Source: Io17-Chloro-G2 sp965226915
GTDB taxonomy: Bacteria; Chloroflexota; Dehalococcoidia; Lucifugimonadales; UBA3495
Direction: 5' to 3'
Assembly (NCBI GenBank): GCA_965226915.1
Contig: CBDDEJ010000011.1
Span: forward strand, 682,001 to 746,000
DNA length: 64,000 nt
Shown here: piece by piece, positions 18,326 to 27,281 of the stretch
How positions within the stretch are numbered: position 1 is the first letter of the stretch
Layout: each line of letters opens with the position of its first letter
The notes under the pieces: generated by a model
Seen by the model: the letters and a program-made list of their open reading frames with translations, nothing else
The model's database searches: none
What the model was told of the DNA's origin: nothing
Translations under genes and position numbers: made by a program

Positions 18326-19108
18326 CTAGAGCCCGGCGGTGGAGGCTGCTTTTCGCATCTCCTCCAAGTAGTTAACGCTGGATGACTGAAGCAACCTGTT
18401 GACGCTTCCGTGGAAGTATTGGACGCCCATGTCTAGGAATTTAGGGACATACGAATCTGGACAGCTAAGCCCGGCTATCCGACCAGCCTCACGAATGACG
18501 GTCACTCCCCTTTCCATTAACGCCTGAACTTCGGGGTGGGTCTGTTGTCCAGGGTATCCCATAGATTGAGACAGGTCTCCCGACCCGATGAAGAACACGT
18601 CCACACCTTCCACCTCAACCATCTCCTCTAGATTGTCGATGGCTTCGACTTCCTCCAGCATCAGACAGACTAATGTGTTGCGGTTAGCTTCCTCCACATA
18701 GTCAGCAGTCGAGCCTGATAATCCGTATCCCGCTGGGCGGCTGCCACTGAACATGCCCCGGTGACCAATAGGATGATATTTGACCGCGTCCACAGCCGCC
18801 CTAGCTTCCTCAGCTGTATTTACGTGTGGAATCTGCACACCCCATGCGCCCCTGTCTAAGAATGGCGCGATAATTTCAGGCTTGTTGCTGACCGGTCTGA
18901 TTATCGGAGCAATGCCGGTGAGTTCGGAGGCGCGAATTAAATCTTCCGAGTTTTCAACCGTTATCGACCCATGTTCGTTATCAATCAATACCCAGTCGAA
19001 CCCTAGAGAACCCAACATCTCCACGACCTGCGGAGATGGGAAGGTAATCATTACTCCGAAAGCGGCATTCCCAGCTTGTAACTTCTGTTTGAGAGTGTTT
19101 TCCCTCAT
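18326..19108 (-). CDS. HpcH/HpaI aldolase family protein (intact)
   Basis: 260 residues, in the family that cleaves or forms 2-keto-3-deoxy acids with pyruvate and an aldehyde in aromatic and sugar-acid catabolism. Visible landmarks are FDWVLIDNEHGSIT (metal and substrate region), GAWGVQIPHVNTAEEARAAV, the GHRGMFSG loop, LMLEEVEAIDNLEEM with the metal-binding Glu, and VFFIGSGDLSQSMGYPG. Length is standard. GGGAGGCTAA precedes the ATG. A second, truncated copy lies 2 kb to the right on the other strand; the two differ by scattered substitutions, so the duplication is not recent. Confidence 0.9.
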   Translation of the reverse strand: MRENTLKQKLQAGNAAFGVMITFPSPQVVEMLGSLGFDWVLIDNEHGSITVENSEDLIRASELTGIAPIIRPVSNKPEIIAPFLDRGAWGVQIPHVNTAEEARAAVDAVKYHPIGHRGMFSGSRPAGYGLSGSTADYVEEANRNTLVCLMLEEVEAIDNLEEMVEVEGVDVFFIGSGDLSQSMGYPGQQTHPEVQALMERGVTVIREAGRIAGLSCPDSYVPKFLDMGVQYFHGSVNRLLQSSSVNYLEEMRKAASTAGL

Positions 19109-19221
19109 TTAGCCTCCCGTTGACGGAATTGCATCCGGTTGTTTTCCCCAATAATAGAGGTCCAGGTGAAGTTCGGCAATCGGAGTATTAATGAACACAC
19201 GATATAATGTATAATATAGGA

Positions 19222-19461
19222 ATGATCGAAGGCTTTCTGACAACCAAACAGGCCAGCGCCGTATCAGGGATATCTCAGGCGCACATCCGGCGGTTGTTGG
19301 AATCAGGGACAGTCCGGGGTGTGAAAGCCGGGCATGACTGGCTTGTAAGAACAGACTCGATGGAGCATTACATGGCCAACCGGCCCAAACGTGGGAGGAA
19401 AAGGAATGATCAGAGCAGCGTCTTACATCCGGGTATCGACGGAGAGGCAGGCCGAGGATGA
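19222..19461 (+). CDS. helix-turn-helix (excisionase-like) protein
   Basis: About 79 residues beginning MIEGFLTTKQASAVSGISQA, HIRRLLESGTVRGVKAGHDW: a MerR/excisionase-type winged helix-turn-helix. Two overlapping TATAAT sequences (19203-19208, 19210-19215) lie just ahead, so the message may be nearly leaderless; an ATG at 19207 is possible. Its last 56 bases overlap the recombinase start at 19406, an arrangement typical of a recombination directionality factor or repressor encoded with its integrase. It likely binds the element's ends or promoter. Confidence 0.65.
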   Translation: MIEGFLTTKQASAVSGISQAHIRRLLESGTVRGVKAGHDWLVRTDSMEHYMANRPKRGRKRNDQSSVLHPGIDGEAGRG

Positions 19462-21140
19462 CAAGGTATCACTAGAGGTCTGGCCGGAAAGCCATTGGCC
19501 GGGTTTCGCGCTACGCCAGACAGACGTATTATAGTCTTATGTGGCATGATAGTATCTGTAATACGGTTCAAGAACCCACTCTTACATCGACAATCGTCGC
19601 TAAGAAAACGACGACTTGGGGAGAATCGGGGTTTCCGTCCGAGTTTCTAGGAGAGCAGCAAAAGGACATTGCGGCCCATTGTGAAGCCCAGGATTACACC
19701 ATAGTTAAGGAATACCGAGATATAGGTTCCGGGGCCAGCAAACGCCGGGCTGGGTTTCAGCAGCTTCTCCGTGATGTTCAAGACGGTGAGTTTGACGTGA
19801 TTGTGTGCTGGAAGTCTGACCGGCTCTCCCGTGGTCTTTATCCTGCTGCCGCACTGAGTGAAGCCCTGGAAGGCACCGACATTCGCCTTGAGAGCGTCAA
19901 GGACACGATAGACCGTAACACGTTCGACATCATGGCCGTAGTGGGAAAGATTGAGCTCGGGAATATCCGAGAGCGGGCGCGTATGGGTGCAAGGGGCAAG
20001 GCCCTAAGAGGTCAGGTAGCCGGAACAATGAAATTCGGCTACGGCATTGGGGAGGATCACAAGCCGGTCATCGTGGACTTCGAGGCCCAAGTGGTCCAGC
20101 GAATCTTCACTGACTACGTGGCCGGAAAAGGATGCCGGGCCATTATTAGAGGACTCACCAACGACGGAATTTTTACCCGAAACGGAAACCATTGGAGTTC
20201 ATCTCGCATCATTGAGGTGATTGCTAACTCAGCCTACATCGGGTCCGGCATCTACGGGCGGAAGCAATACTACAAAAAAGATAACGGTGACCGAGACGTT
20301 AAGCACCACAAGAATATGCCAGCATCATCGTGGATAACGGTCGAATACCCACGGATCATTGATGATGAAACCTGGCGTCTCGCTCAAGCGGAAAGGAAGA
20401 ATCCCACCCGTGGTGTTCGTTCCCAGGGCCGGAAGCATAACGCCGTTTACCTCTTGCGCCGGTTGGTCTGGTGTGGGAACTGTGGTCATAAATACACAGC
20501 CGAAGCCAGTTACCGGGTCCAATACCGAACTAAGGCAGATGGTACAAAGATGAAGGTACCCACAAACGACTTACGCCGCCGTTACGTGTGCAATTTCGGG
20601 GCCAAGAGCCGCTGTGGGTGCCCCAAGACTCTAATCTACGCTAATGCCATCGAGCCGGTGGTCTGGAAGGCAGTAACCGACTTCTTAACCGACCCTGCCG
20701 AGATTCGGGCCATCATCCAAGAACGGCAGCGGGATCTAGCAGAGGGTGGCGCAAGAACCCAGATGGATTCGGCCCAGTCCAAGCTGAACGATGTGGAAGT
20801 CGAACGGGGACGGGTGTTGTTGCAACACCAGCACGGACATCTCGACGACGCTGAACTAGAATTGAAGATGCACAGTATCAAAGAGCGCATTGAATCCCAC
20901 GCTAATGAGCTCCACCGACTGAGTATTGATGGAGACGAAAGTAAGGAAATTTTACGGGGACTAGATGACTTCATCGCTTCCACCCAACACATTACCGAGC
21001 GTATCGACACCATGGATGAGGGCGAGCGGGCCGAACTAGTCAAGCTGCTTGTGGACCGGGTGACGGTCAACGCTGACAGTTACCAGATAACAATGGCACT
21101 CGAACGTGCGGGGCGGTTATCGACCGCATCTCCGAGCTGA
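19406..21140 (+). pseudogene. large serine recombinase, split by MITE-2 copy d
   Basis: ATG 19406 has GGGAGG seven bases upstream and encodes MIRAASYIRVSTERQAEDDK, with the catalytic Ser in RVSTERQ. After VSL the gene is cut by MITE-2 (19476-19646). Removing the element and one CTAG gives VSLGEQQKDIAAHCEAQDY and a continuous frame of about 519 residues: resolvase domain (SDRLSRG), recombinase domain, zinc beta-ribbon (WCGNCGHKYTAEAS ... GCPKT), and a C-terminal coiled coil. In the present sequence the catalytic serine is separated from the rest by a stop inside the MITE, so integrase activity is lost. A long frame from 19539 lacks the serine. Its 3' end overlaps the aldolase fragment. Confidence 0.9.
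19476..19646 (+). mobile_element. MITE-2 copy d (171 bp), inside the serine recombinase
   Basis: CTAG at 19472-19475 and 19647-19650. The reading frame of the recombinase is restored exactly when 175 bases are removed, which fixes the element's borders and shows a 4-bp target duplication. Confidence 0.92.
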
Positions 21141-22064
21141 CAGGAATCGCCCCCATAGTGCGTCCCGTGGCAAACAAGCCGGAAATCATCGCGCCGTTTC
21201 TGGACCGGGGCGCTTGGGGTGTCCAAGTCCCCCACGTAAACACGGCCGAAGAAGCGGCAGCCGCGGTGGATGCCGTGAAATATCACCCTCAAGGCCACCG
21301 GGGCATCTTCAGTGGCAGCAGGCCGGCGGGATTCGGGCTTTCCGGCTCCACCGCGGATTATGTGGAAGACGCCAACCGCAACACATTCGTCTGCTGAACA
21401 GAGTCTACTAGTTGTTTAGGCACCCCGATGGAAACTTCGACCTCTCCCCGGCTAACCCCGACGTGTGTCTCCAGGGCCTGTAGCACCTGCCTTCGCTCCT
21501 CTGGGTTACTGGTCTCCAGCTTGCTCCGAATCCTTTCTCTAATGTCCGCTAGAGCATCTACCGCGTCACTCGCCGCTGATGCCGTTGCCAACAACGCCTT
21601 CTGGCGGTCTATGTCGTCCTGGTAGAATGTCCGCTCGGCGCGTAGGAGTGCCGCTTGTCGGTCAAAGGCCACATCCGAAACCTGCCCCCAGACTTTCAGC
21701 CCCACTAACTCGGTCTCCATGATGTCTGATGCTGGAGGAAGTCGAAGCCATCGAGAATCTAGAGGAGATGGTTCAGGTGGAAGGTGTGGACGTGTTCTTC
21801 ATCGGGTCGGGAGACCTGTCTCAATCTATGGGGTATCCCGGGCAACAGACTCACCCCGAGGTTCAGGCGTTGATGGAAAAGGGAGTGGCGGCCATCCGAA
21901 AAGCCGGCAAGGTCGCCGGGGTAAGCTGCCCAGATTCCTACGTACCCAAATTCCTAGGGTTAGGCGTCCAATACTTTCATGGCAGTGTCAGCCGGTTGCT
22001 TCAGTCTTCCAGCGTCGCCTACCTGGAAGAGATGCGTCAGGGAGCGAAAGCAGCCCGGATGTAA
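21119..22064 (+). pseudogene. second HpcH/HpaI aldolase, truncated and interrupted
   Basis: Homologous to the intact gene at 18326-19108. The first 50 or so codons are missing: similarity begins at SELTGIAPIVRPVANKPE, at the 3' end of the serine recombinase. It runs to NRNTFVC at 21394, is interrupted by 331 bases containing part of another serine recombinase, and resumes at LMLEEVEAIENLEEM (21726) through to the normal C-terminus. Both flanks of the inner insert join without loss of a codon. The gene cannot be functional. Confidence 0.88.
21358..21720 (-). pseudogene. C-terminal fragment of a second serine recombinase
   Basis: 120 codons; the native part (about 110 residues) reads VGLKVWGQVSDVAFDRQAAL, a coiled-coil stretch with many Arg/Asp/Ala, then LETSNPEERRQVLQALETHV and GVSRGEVEVSIGVP, as at the end of large serine recombinases. 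No resolvase domain is present. It is the only content of the 331-base insert in the aldolase fragment, so it is the residue of a larger integrated element, opposite in orientation to the first recombinase. Confidence 0.7.
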
Positions 22065-22573
22065 TCCTATGGGGTCAGGACACGGAACTCTCTGAGCCAC
22101 CCCCGATTAGCCCCATCAGACATTCCCGTTTCAAACTCTGGCCGGAACAGGCTCCACGGGGAATTCAGCTCGCCACCGGGTGAATCCGCCCTGCAGTGCC
22201 GCGGCGTCGACACCTGATGCCCGCAATTGTTGCGCCACACGGGCGCTCGTGAGTTCGTCTTCTCAAGTGCAATAGGCCACTACCAGGCCCTTTCCAACGT
22301 AGTTCTCCCTCCATTCGACAACGTCGTCGGGCAGCAAACGGGTGTCGCCGGGGATGTGGAACCCGTCGTGCTCTTAGCTGGACCTAGTCCGTACATCCAG
22401 TACAGTTGGAGGTTCCGTAGAAGCCAACATTGAGTGCAACTCGGCGGGCGTAACCCTGGGAACTTCTTCATTCGAGTGGCCGAAAAGCCCAGCCGCCGTG
22501 CTTTCCCGTTCTTCGGCGTAGGCTACACGCAGCGTTCTCTTTCCGTACCAAGAACTCAAAGGCACGGTCGATG

Positions 22574-22713
22574 CGCCGTGCACCAGCACCGATGCCGTGA
22601 CGACGATGCCCACCGTTGCCAGCAGCAGTTCACCGCTGGGCACCGCCGTGCACCAGCACCGATGCCGTGACGACGATGCCCACCGTTGCCAGCAGCAGTT
22701 CACCGCTGGGCAC
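22574..22713. repeat. 70-bp direct tandem duplication
   Basis: Two back-to-back copies, starting at 22574 and 22644, within the antiporter gene. Since 70 is not a multiple of three, the duplication changes the reading frame. Confidence 0.9.
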
Positions 22714-22755
22714 CTCGGCCTGCACCGCCAGCAGGGCGAGGTGCCCAGCGGTGAA
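22699..22755. repeat. 19-bp perfect inverted repeat with 19-base loop
   Basis: Arms TTCACCGCTGGGCACCTCG (22699-22717) and its complement (22737-22755). It sits at the edge of the 70-bp duplication and probably caused it by polymerase slippage or template switching. Confidence 0.9.
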
Positions 22756-23960
22756 TTCAGTCCCCGGGGCCCGAACCAGCAGACGAACCCGTGGTCTTCC
22801 CAACTCATTTTCGCCCTGGACAGCACCACGGCGAGGACTGCGGGCCGAATCACGAATATGACCAGTGCGGCCACCACCAACGCCGGAATCAGGGCGGCGG
22901 AGCCAACCATACCCGAGAGGACGACCCCAAATAGCACAAAGGCCAACAGCATGGTCATTTCCGAGGTTACTTCGCCGTACTCCATAAAGCAGTCGCACAA
23001 CGATTGATTCAGCAGCACCACGGCTAGTCCGGCGGCAAACGCCGCCAAAAAGCCGTCGCCGCCGGAGGCTGTCGCCGCGGCGTAGGCGGCCAGCACCAGG
23101 CCGACTCCGTAGAATGCCTGGTGTTCCTGCCTTATGCTCATGCGGCGGTCTATCTGGTTCATCAGCCATGAACCGGCGCCGCCAACTCCAAAGCCAATGG
23201 CCGGCCCCAGCAGCAAAAGCTTCGCCATAAAGATGGCCCAGCCCTGAGCGTCCCCAGCCTGCTTGGTGATTATCGCTATCAGCACCAACACCACCGGTAA
23301 AACTACGATGTCGTTGGTGCCAGCCTCTATGATCAATATCTGTCTCACGGAGCGGGGAATCCGGTGGTCACGGATGACCTCTCTAAGAACCACCGGGTCG
23401 GTGGAAGCCAGCACCGCCCCTCCCAGGAAGGCCATGGTCCAAGAGAAGCCTGTGATCATGGCCAGACCCACGGCGCCCAGCCCGATGATTGTGACGGCGC
23501 CGGGACCCAACACGAGGGCGGGGACCTTCCATCCGCTTCTCAGCTGATCCGGTTGAAGTTTCACGGCGTCGAGAAACAAGACCAGGGACAGGGTCAGAGC
23601 CGCAACGATCTCCAGGATTGGGCTGTGCGGGCCCATCTGAACGAAATCCAGCCCGCCTTCTCCCAACAAAAATCCCAGTCCTAGAAAAATCAACGGGTAA
23701 GAGATCGGCGAGCGTTCAACCGCTCCCGAGGCCAGGGCCGTCACGCAAAGCACGATGGCCACAATGCCAAAGGCGAGAATATAGTCAGGCATAAAATTTC
23801 ACCGGCGCAGTGTATCTGGATGGGCCGGAATGGGACCGCCTGCTCCGCATACTGACAATATCCACACTCTCAAAATCCGCCTCATCCCGGTGGTCAAACG
23901 AAAAGGCGGGGGATGATCCCCCGCCTTGTGAAATCGCCATGAGGACAGAGCCTTGCCTAG

Positions 23961-25412
23961 TACTACAACGACGAGTTGTCTGGTAGGATGGCTGGACAGA
24001 TGATGTTGGGTGGTTTGGGTGATGGATGCGGCGAGCTTCGAGCGGGTCTACGACAGCCTTCAGGAATTCCACGCCTTCTTTGCGGCCTCCTTCGGCCGCA
24101 AGCAGTGGCGGGATCACAGCGGGAATTACCTTCAGGCGCTGCTGGTGCAGGACCAGGAGCGGCGCAACGCCGAGAATCTCTCGGAATCGGTGGGCATCTC
24201 GGCCCGGGCGATGCAGCGCTTTCTCACCGAGGCCCGGTGGTCCGATGAGACAGTCATAGGGCGGTTGCAGGAATACTTGGCCCCCAGGCTGGGACACCTG
24301 GAGGCGGTGTGGGTGTTCGATGGCAGCGACTTCCCCAAGCAGGGCAGGAAATCGGCGGGAGTGGCCCGGCAGTACTGCGGCAGGCTGGGCAAGGTGGCCA
24401 ACTGCCAGGGTGGGATGTTCCTGGCCTACGTCAGCCCGCTGGGCCGGGCGTTGGTGGACAAGCGGCTGTATCTGCCCAAGAGTTGGACCTCCGACTAGGA
24501 CCGGTGTGCTGCGGCGGGTGTGCCGGAGGACCGGCGGAACTACCGGTCAAAGACGGAGTTGGCCCTGGAGATGCTGGAGCGGGTCCTGGAGTTGGGCTAC
24601 CTCAGGGCCGAGTGGGTTGCCGGAGACGACGCCTTCGGGATGTCGCCGACCTTCCGGGAGGGACTGGCGGCCCTGGGGATGCGCTACGTGCTGGACGTTC
24701 CGGGCGGCACTACGGTCTGGCCCTTGGACCCGGCTTGGACCAGTCCGGAATATCCGGGGTTCGGCCGCCCCCGCAAACCCAAGCTGCGGCCTGGGCAGCG
24801 GCGGACCATGGAGCAGCGCGGTGATGAACTGCCGGATGAGGCTTGGCGGGAGATAACGGTGGCCCAGGGAAGCCAGGGGCCGCGCACCTACCGGTTCAGT
24901 GCCCAGCGGGTGCGGGCCACCAGGAGGCGCAAGCCCGGCGAGGAACTGTGGGCCGTCTGGCGCCGGAACCTGGACGGCAGCGAGCCCCGCTACTACCTGT
25001 CCAACGCTCCCGAGGGCACAACCTTGGAGACTCTGGCCTACGTGGGTGGGTCCAGGTGGCGCATTGAAACGGAGTTCGAGACTGAGAAGGGTGACGTGGG
25101 GCTGGACGAATACGAGACCCGCAGCTGGGCAGGGTGGCATCACCACATAGCCATGTGCCTGCTGGGTGGAGCGTTCCTGCTGAGCCTGCAGCAGGATTGG
25201 GGGGAAAAAGATGCCCCGGATCACGAGGCCACAGGTGTACCGGGTGGTGCGGGAGATGCTGCCCCGGGAGCAGTTCGGGCCCGATCAATTGCTGTTGTGG
25301 CTGGAGGATACGCAGCTACGCAACGAACGGGCTCGCCGTTCCCACGAGAGACGCCGCTCCACCCGCCGCGAAAGCAGGATGGAGCCGCCACCTTAAACCC
25401 GTCGTTGTAGTA
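23961..25412 (+). mobile_element. IS701 family insertion sequence (1452 bp)
   Basis: Ends TACTACAACGACG at both termini, flanked by CTAG (23957-23960 and 25413-25416), the YTAR-type target of the family. Its right flank is a 16-base stub of MITE-2. Confidence 0.9.
24022..25396 (+). pseudogene. IS701 family transposase with TAG and a frameshift
   Basis: The N-terminal part MDAASFERVYDSLQEFHAFF runs to LPKSWTSD, where TAG (24496-24498) replaces a codon expected to be Arg; the frame then continues DRCAAAGVPEDRRNYRSKTE. DDE candidates are FDGSDFPKQG, GDDAFG and RIETEFETEKGD. A second break near 25200-25213, in a G/A run, moves the normal C-terminus (MPRITRPQVYRVVREMLPRE) into another frame. Two lesions mean no functional enzyme. 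Confidence 0.88.
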
Positions 25413-25416
25413 CTAG

Positions 25417-25432
25417 AGGTCTGGCCGGAAAG
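25417..25432 (+). mobile_element. 16-base stub of MITE-2
   Basis: AGGTCTGGCCGGAAAG follows the CTAG at the IS701 right end and then stops abruptly at IS1182 sequence; the remaining 155 bases are absent. Confidence 0.75.
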
Positions 25433-27277
25433 TGCACTGACCTCGACTGTTCCGATATAATTGTCAGGATAATTTAATGGGTGTGGGAGGCAGGGGATGC
25501 TGGGAAAACGCTCTAAACAGCTGGGGTTCCTGGAAGCGGACCATCTCTACCTGGACTATGTGGGCCGCGGCTCCTTCTACGGCTTCCTGGCCTCCCTGCG
25601 GGGTCAGCTATTTCGAGACGAAGACTTCGCCGAACTGTATTGCCCGGACAATGGCCGGGATAGCGTGGCGCCCAGTCTGGTGGCCACCGCGCTGTTGTTG
25701 CAAGCCTACGACAAAGTGAGCGACCTGGAAGCCAAGCAGAGGGCGGACTTCGATATCCGGTGGAAGGTGGCGTTGGGGATTGAGGTGGAGGACCGTCCCT
25801 TTGCCAAGAGCACCCTGCAACTGTTTCGAGCCCAGCTGATCCTCCACGACCGGGTGCGGGCCGTCTTTCAGCGCAGCCTCCAATTCGCCCAGCAGACCGG
25901 CTGCCTGAAAGGACGGCGGATGAAGGTGGCGGTGAACACCACCTACATTCTGGGCCGGGGAGCGGTCAAGGACACCTACAACCTGCTGGCCGACGGCATC
26001 GTCCAGGTGGTCCGGGCACTGGCCCAACTGGATGGGACCCGGGCCGAGGAGTGGGCCTTGAGACACGGCCTGGAGCTTTACTTTGGCTCCAGTGTGAAGG
26101 GAGAGGCGGGGATTGACTGGGACAACAAGAAAGAGCGGCAAGCCTTACTGCAGAAGATAGTAGCCGATGCTGACCTGGTATTGGAACTGGCCCGTCAGGC
26201 CCAAGGTAGATTTCCCGCAGATAGTCCTGAGCGCCAGGCTATTGGAGAAGCAGCGGAACTCTTGGGGCAACTCCTCTTGCAAGATGTGGAACGGCAGGAG
26301 GATGGTCCGGCCCTGAAGGATGGCGTAAGCCGGGACCGGGTCCCTTCGGCGCACGACCCGGAGATGCGCCATGGGCGCAAAAGCAGCAGCAAACGCTTCG
26401 ACGGACATAAGGCTGCCGTGGTGGTGAATACCGATTCCCAACTGGTGACCGCGGTAGATATCCTGCCCGGCAATGCCGGAGTCCTGGAACTGGTGGAGCA
26501 GAGTGAAGAGAACACGGGCATAGCTGTGGAGGAGACCATTGGGGATGCGGCCTATGGGGATGGCGGGACGCGGCAGGCCTTTGCCGATGCCGGTCGGACG
26601 CTAATAGCCAAGGTGCCGGGTCGTCCCAGAAAAGACCACTTCCCCAAAGAGGACTTCCAGATCGACCTGGCGGCCGGCACCGTCACCTGCCCAGCCGGTA
26701 ATGTTACCCACACCTTGCGGACCTTTGGCACCCGGACCAACCGGTTGGGTCAGACCTATCCGGTCCAGAGTTTTCAATTCGACCCGGCGGTCTGTGGCGT
26801 ATGCTCCCTGCGGTCCCAGTGCGTGGCAGCTGGAGAGGGCAAAGGCCGTACGGTGACTCTCCATCCCCAAGAGGCGCTCCTGCAACAAGCCCGGGCCTTC
26901 CAGAAAAGTGAGAGCTTCGCCGAATACCGCAGCCGGCGGCAGGTGGTCGAGCATCGCCTGGCTCGGCTGGTGCAACTGGGGGTCCGCCAATCTCGCTACT
27001 TTGGTCGGGCCAAGACCCTCTTTCAGCTACTCCTGGCAGCCACGGTGGCCAACCTGACCCTGGTGGCTACCAGGATGGGGATGATGTCCCAGGCTTCAGG
27101 CTCCTCCCCCAATAAAACAGAGAATAGACCGGACCGGCTCGCCGCCGGGTCGCCCATCGTTACTGCCCAATTCATATTGGCCGCGGCCAGATGGGTCGCC
27201 CTTAGTCTCAGACTTGGCCCAGTCCACTGGTTATCCTCCACCTCATCTCGTCACAGCAGGGCTTTTCAGCCGGGCTT
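25433..27277 (+). mobile_element. IS1182 family insertion sequence, right end not located
   Basis: Defined by its transposase. The left boundary is taken as the end of the MITE-2 stub. I could not find an inverted partner of the left end before aroF, so the right end is approximate and may be lost. Confidence 0.7.
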
Positions 27278-27281
27278 CTAG
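25497..27281 (+). CDS. IS1182 family transposase, possibly inactive
   Basis: 594 codons. The family pattern is clear: LFRAQLILHDRV, GRGAVKDTYNLLADGIVQVV, HGRKSSSKRFDGHKAAVVV, GDAAYGDGGTRQAF, a CxxC-rich segment (VCGVCSLRSQCVAAGEG), and VVEHRLARLVQLGVRQSRYF with the catalytic Glu. Where relatives have Asp (LDSS or similar) before the conserved GRVxDTYN block, this copy has Asn in VAVNTTYILGRG, which would remove one DDE residue. After VATRMGMM the last 65 residues do not look like the family and run up to aroF, so the original C-terminus or IS end is probably lost. Confidence 0.8.
   Translation: MLGKRSKQLGFLEADHLYLDYVGRGSFYGFLASLRGQLFRDEDFAELYCPDNGRDSVAPSLVATALLLQAYDKVSDLEAKQRADFDIRWKVALGIEVEDRPFAKSTLQLFRAQLILHDRVRAVFQRSLQFAQQTGCLKGRRMKVAVNTTYILGRGAVKDTYNLLADGIVQVVRALAQLDGTRAEEWALRHGLELYFGSSVKGEAGIDWDNKKERQALLQKIVADADLVLELARQAQGRFPADSPERQAIGEAAELLGQLLLQDVERQEDGPALKDGVSRDRVPSAHDPEMRHGRKSSSKRFDGHKAAVVVNTDSQLVTAVDILPGNAGVLELVEQSEENTGIAVEETIGDAAYGDGGTRQAFADAGRTLIAKVPGRPRKDHFPKEDFQIDLAAGTVTCPAGNVTHTLRTFGTRTNRLGQTYPVQSFQFDPAVCGVCSLRSQCVAAGEGKGRTVTLHPQEALLQQARAFQKSESFAEYRSRRQVVEHRLARLVQLGVRQSRYFGRAKTLFQLLLAATVANLTLVATRMGMMSQASGSSPNKTENRPDRLAAGSPIVTAQFILAAARWVALSLRLGPVHWLSSTSSRHSRAFQPGF

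Larger units (their letters stand above)
22131..23792 (-). pseudogene. cation/proton antiporter fused to rhodanese domain, damaged
   Basis: From ATG 23792 the protein is a CPA-type sodium (or potassium)/proton antiporter: about ten hydrophobic helices with GAVLASTDPVVLREV and IIEAGTNDIVVLPVVLVL. Around 22570-22760 a 70-base tandem duplication and a nearby frame change insert an abnormal segment (CWRCRPRCPAVNCCWQRW) before the normal ELLLATVGIVVTASVLVHG. A C-terminal rhodanese domain begins VTPAELHSMLASTEPPTVLD; it contains TAA at 22377-22375 and, at the position usual for the second Cys of YCTC, TGA at 22265-22263, then continues DELTSARVAQQLRASGVDA to a stop at 22131. Antiporter-rhodanese fusions are known; this one is most simply a decaying gene. 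Confidence 0.7.

Noticed and set aside
19539..21140. A complete recombinase gene starting at 19539
   Set aside because: The first 36 codons are MITE-2 sequence and the catalytic serine is upstream of the element.
22574..22713. 70-bp repeat as a CRISPR-like or regulatory repeat
   Set aside because: It is a single tandem duplication within a coding sequence with an adjacent inverted repeat.
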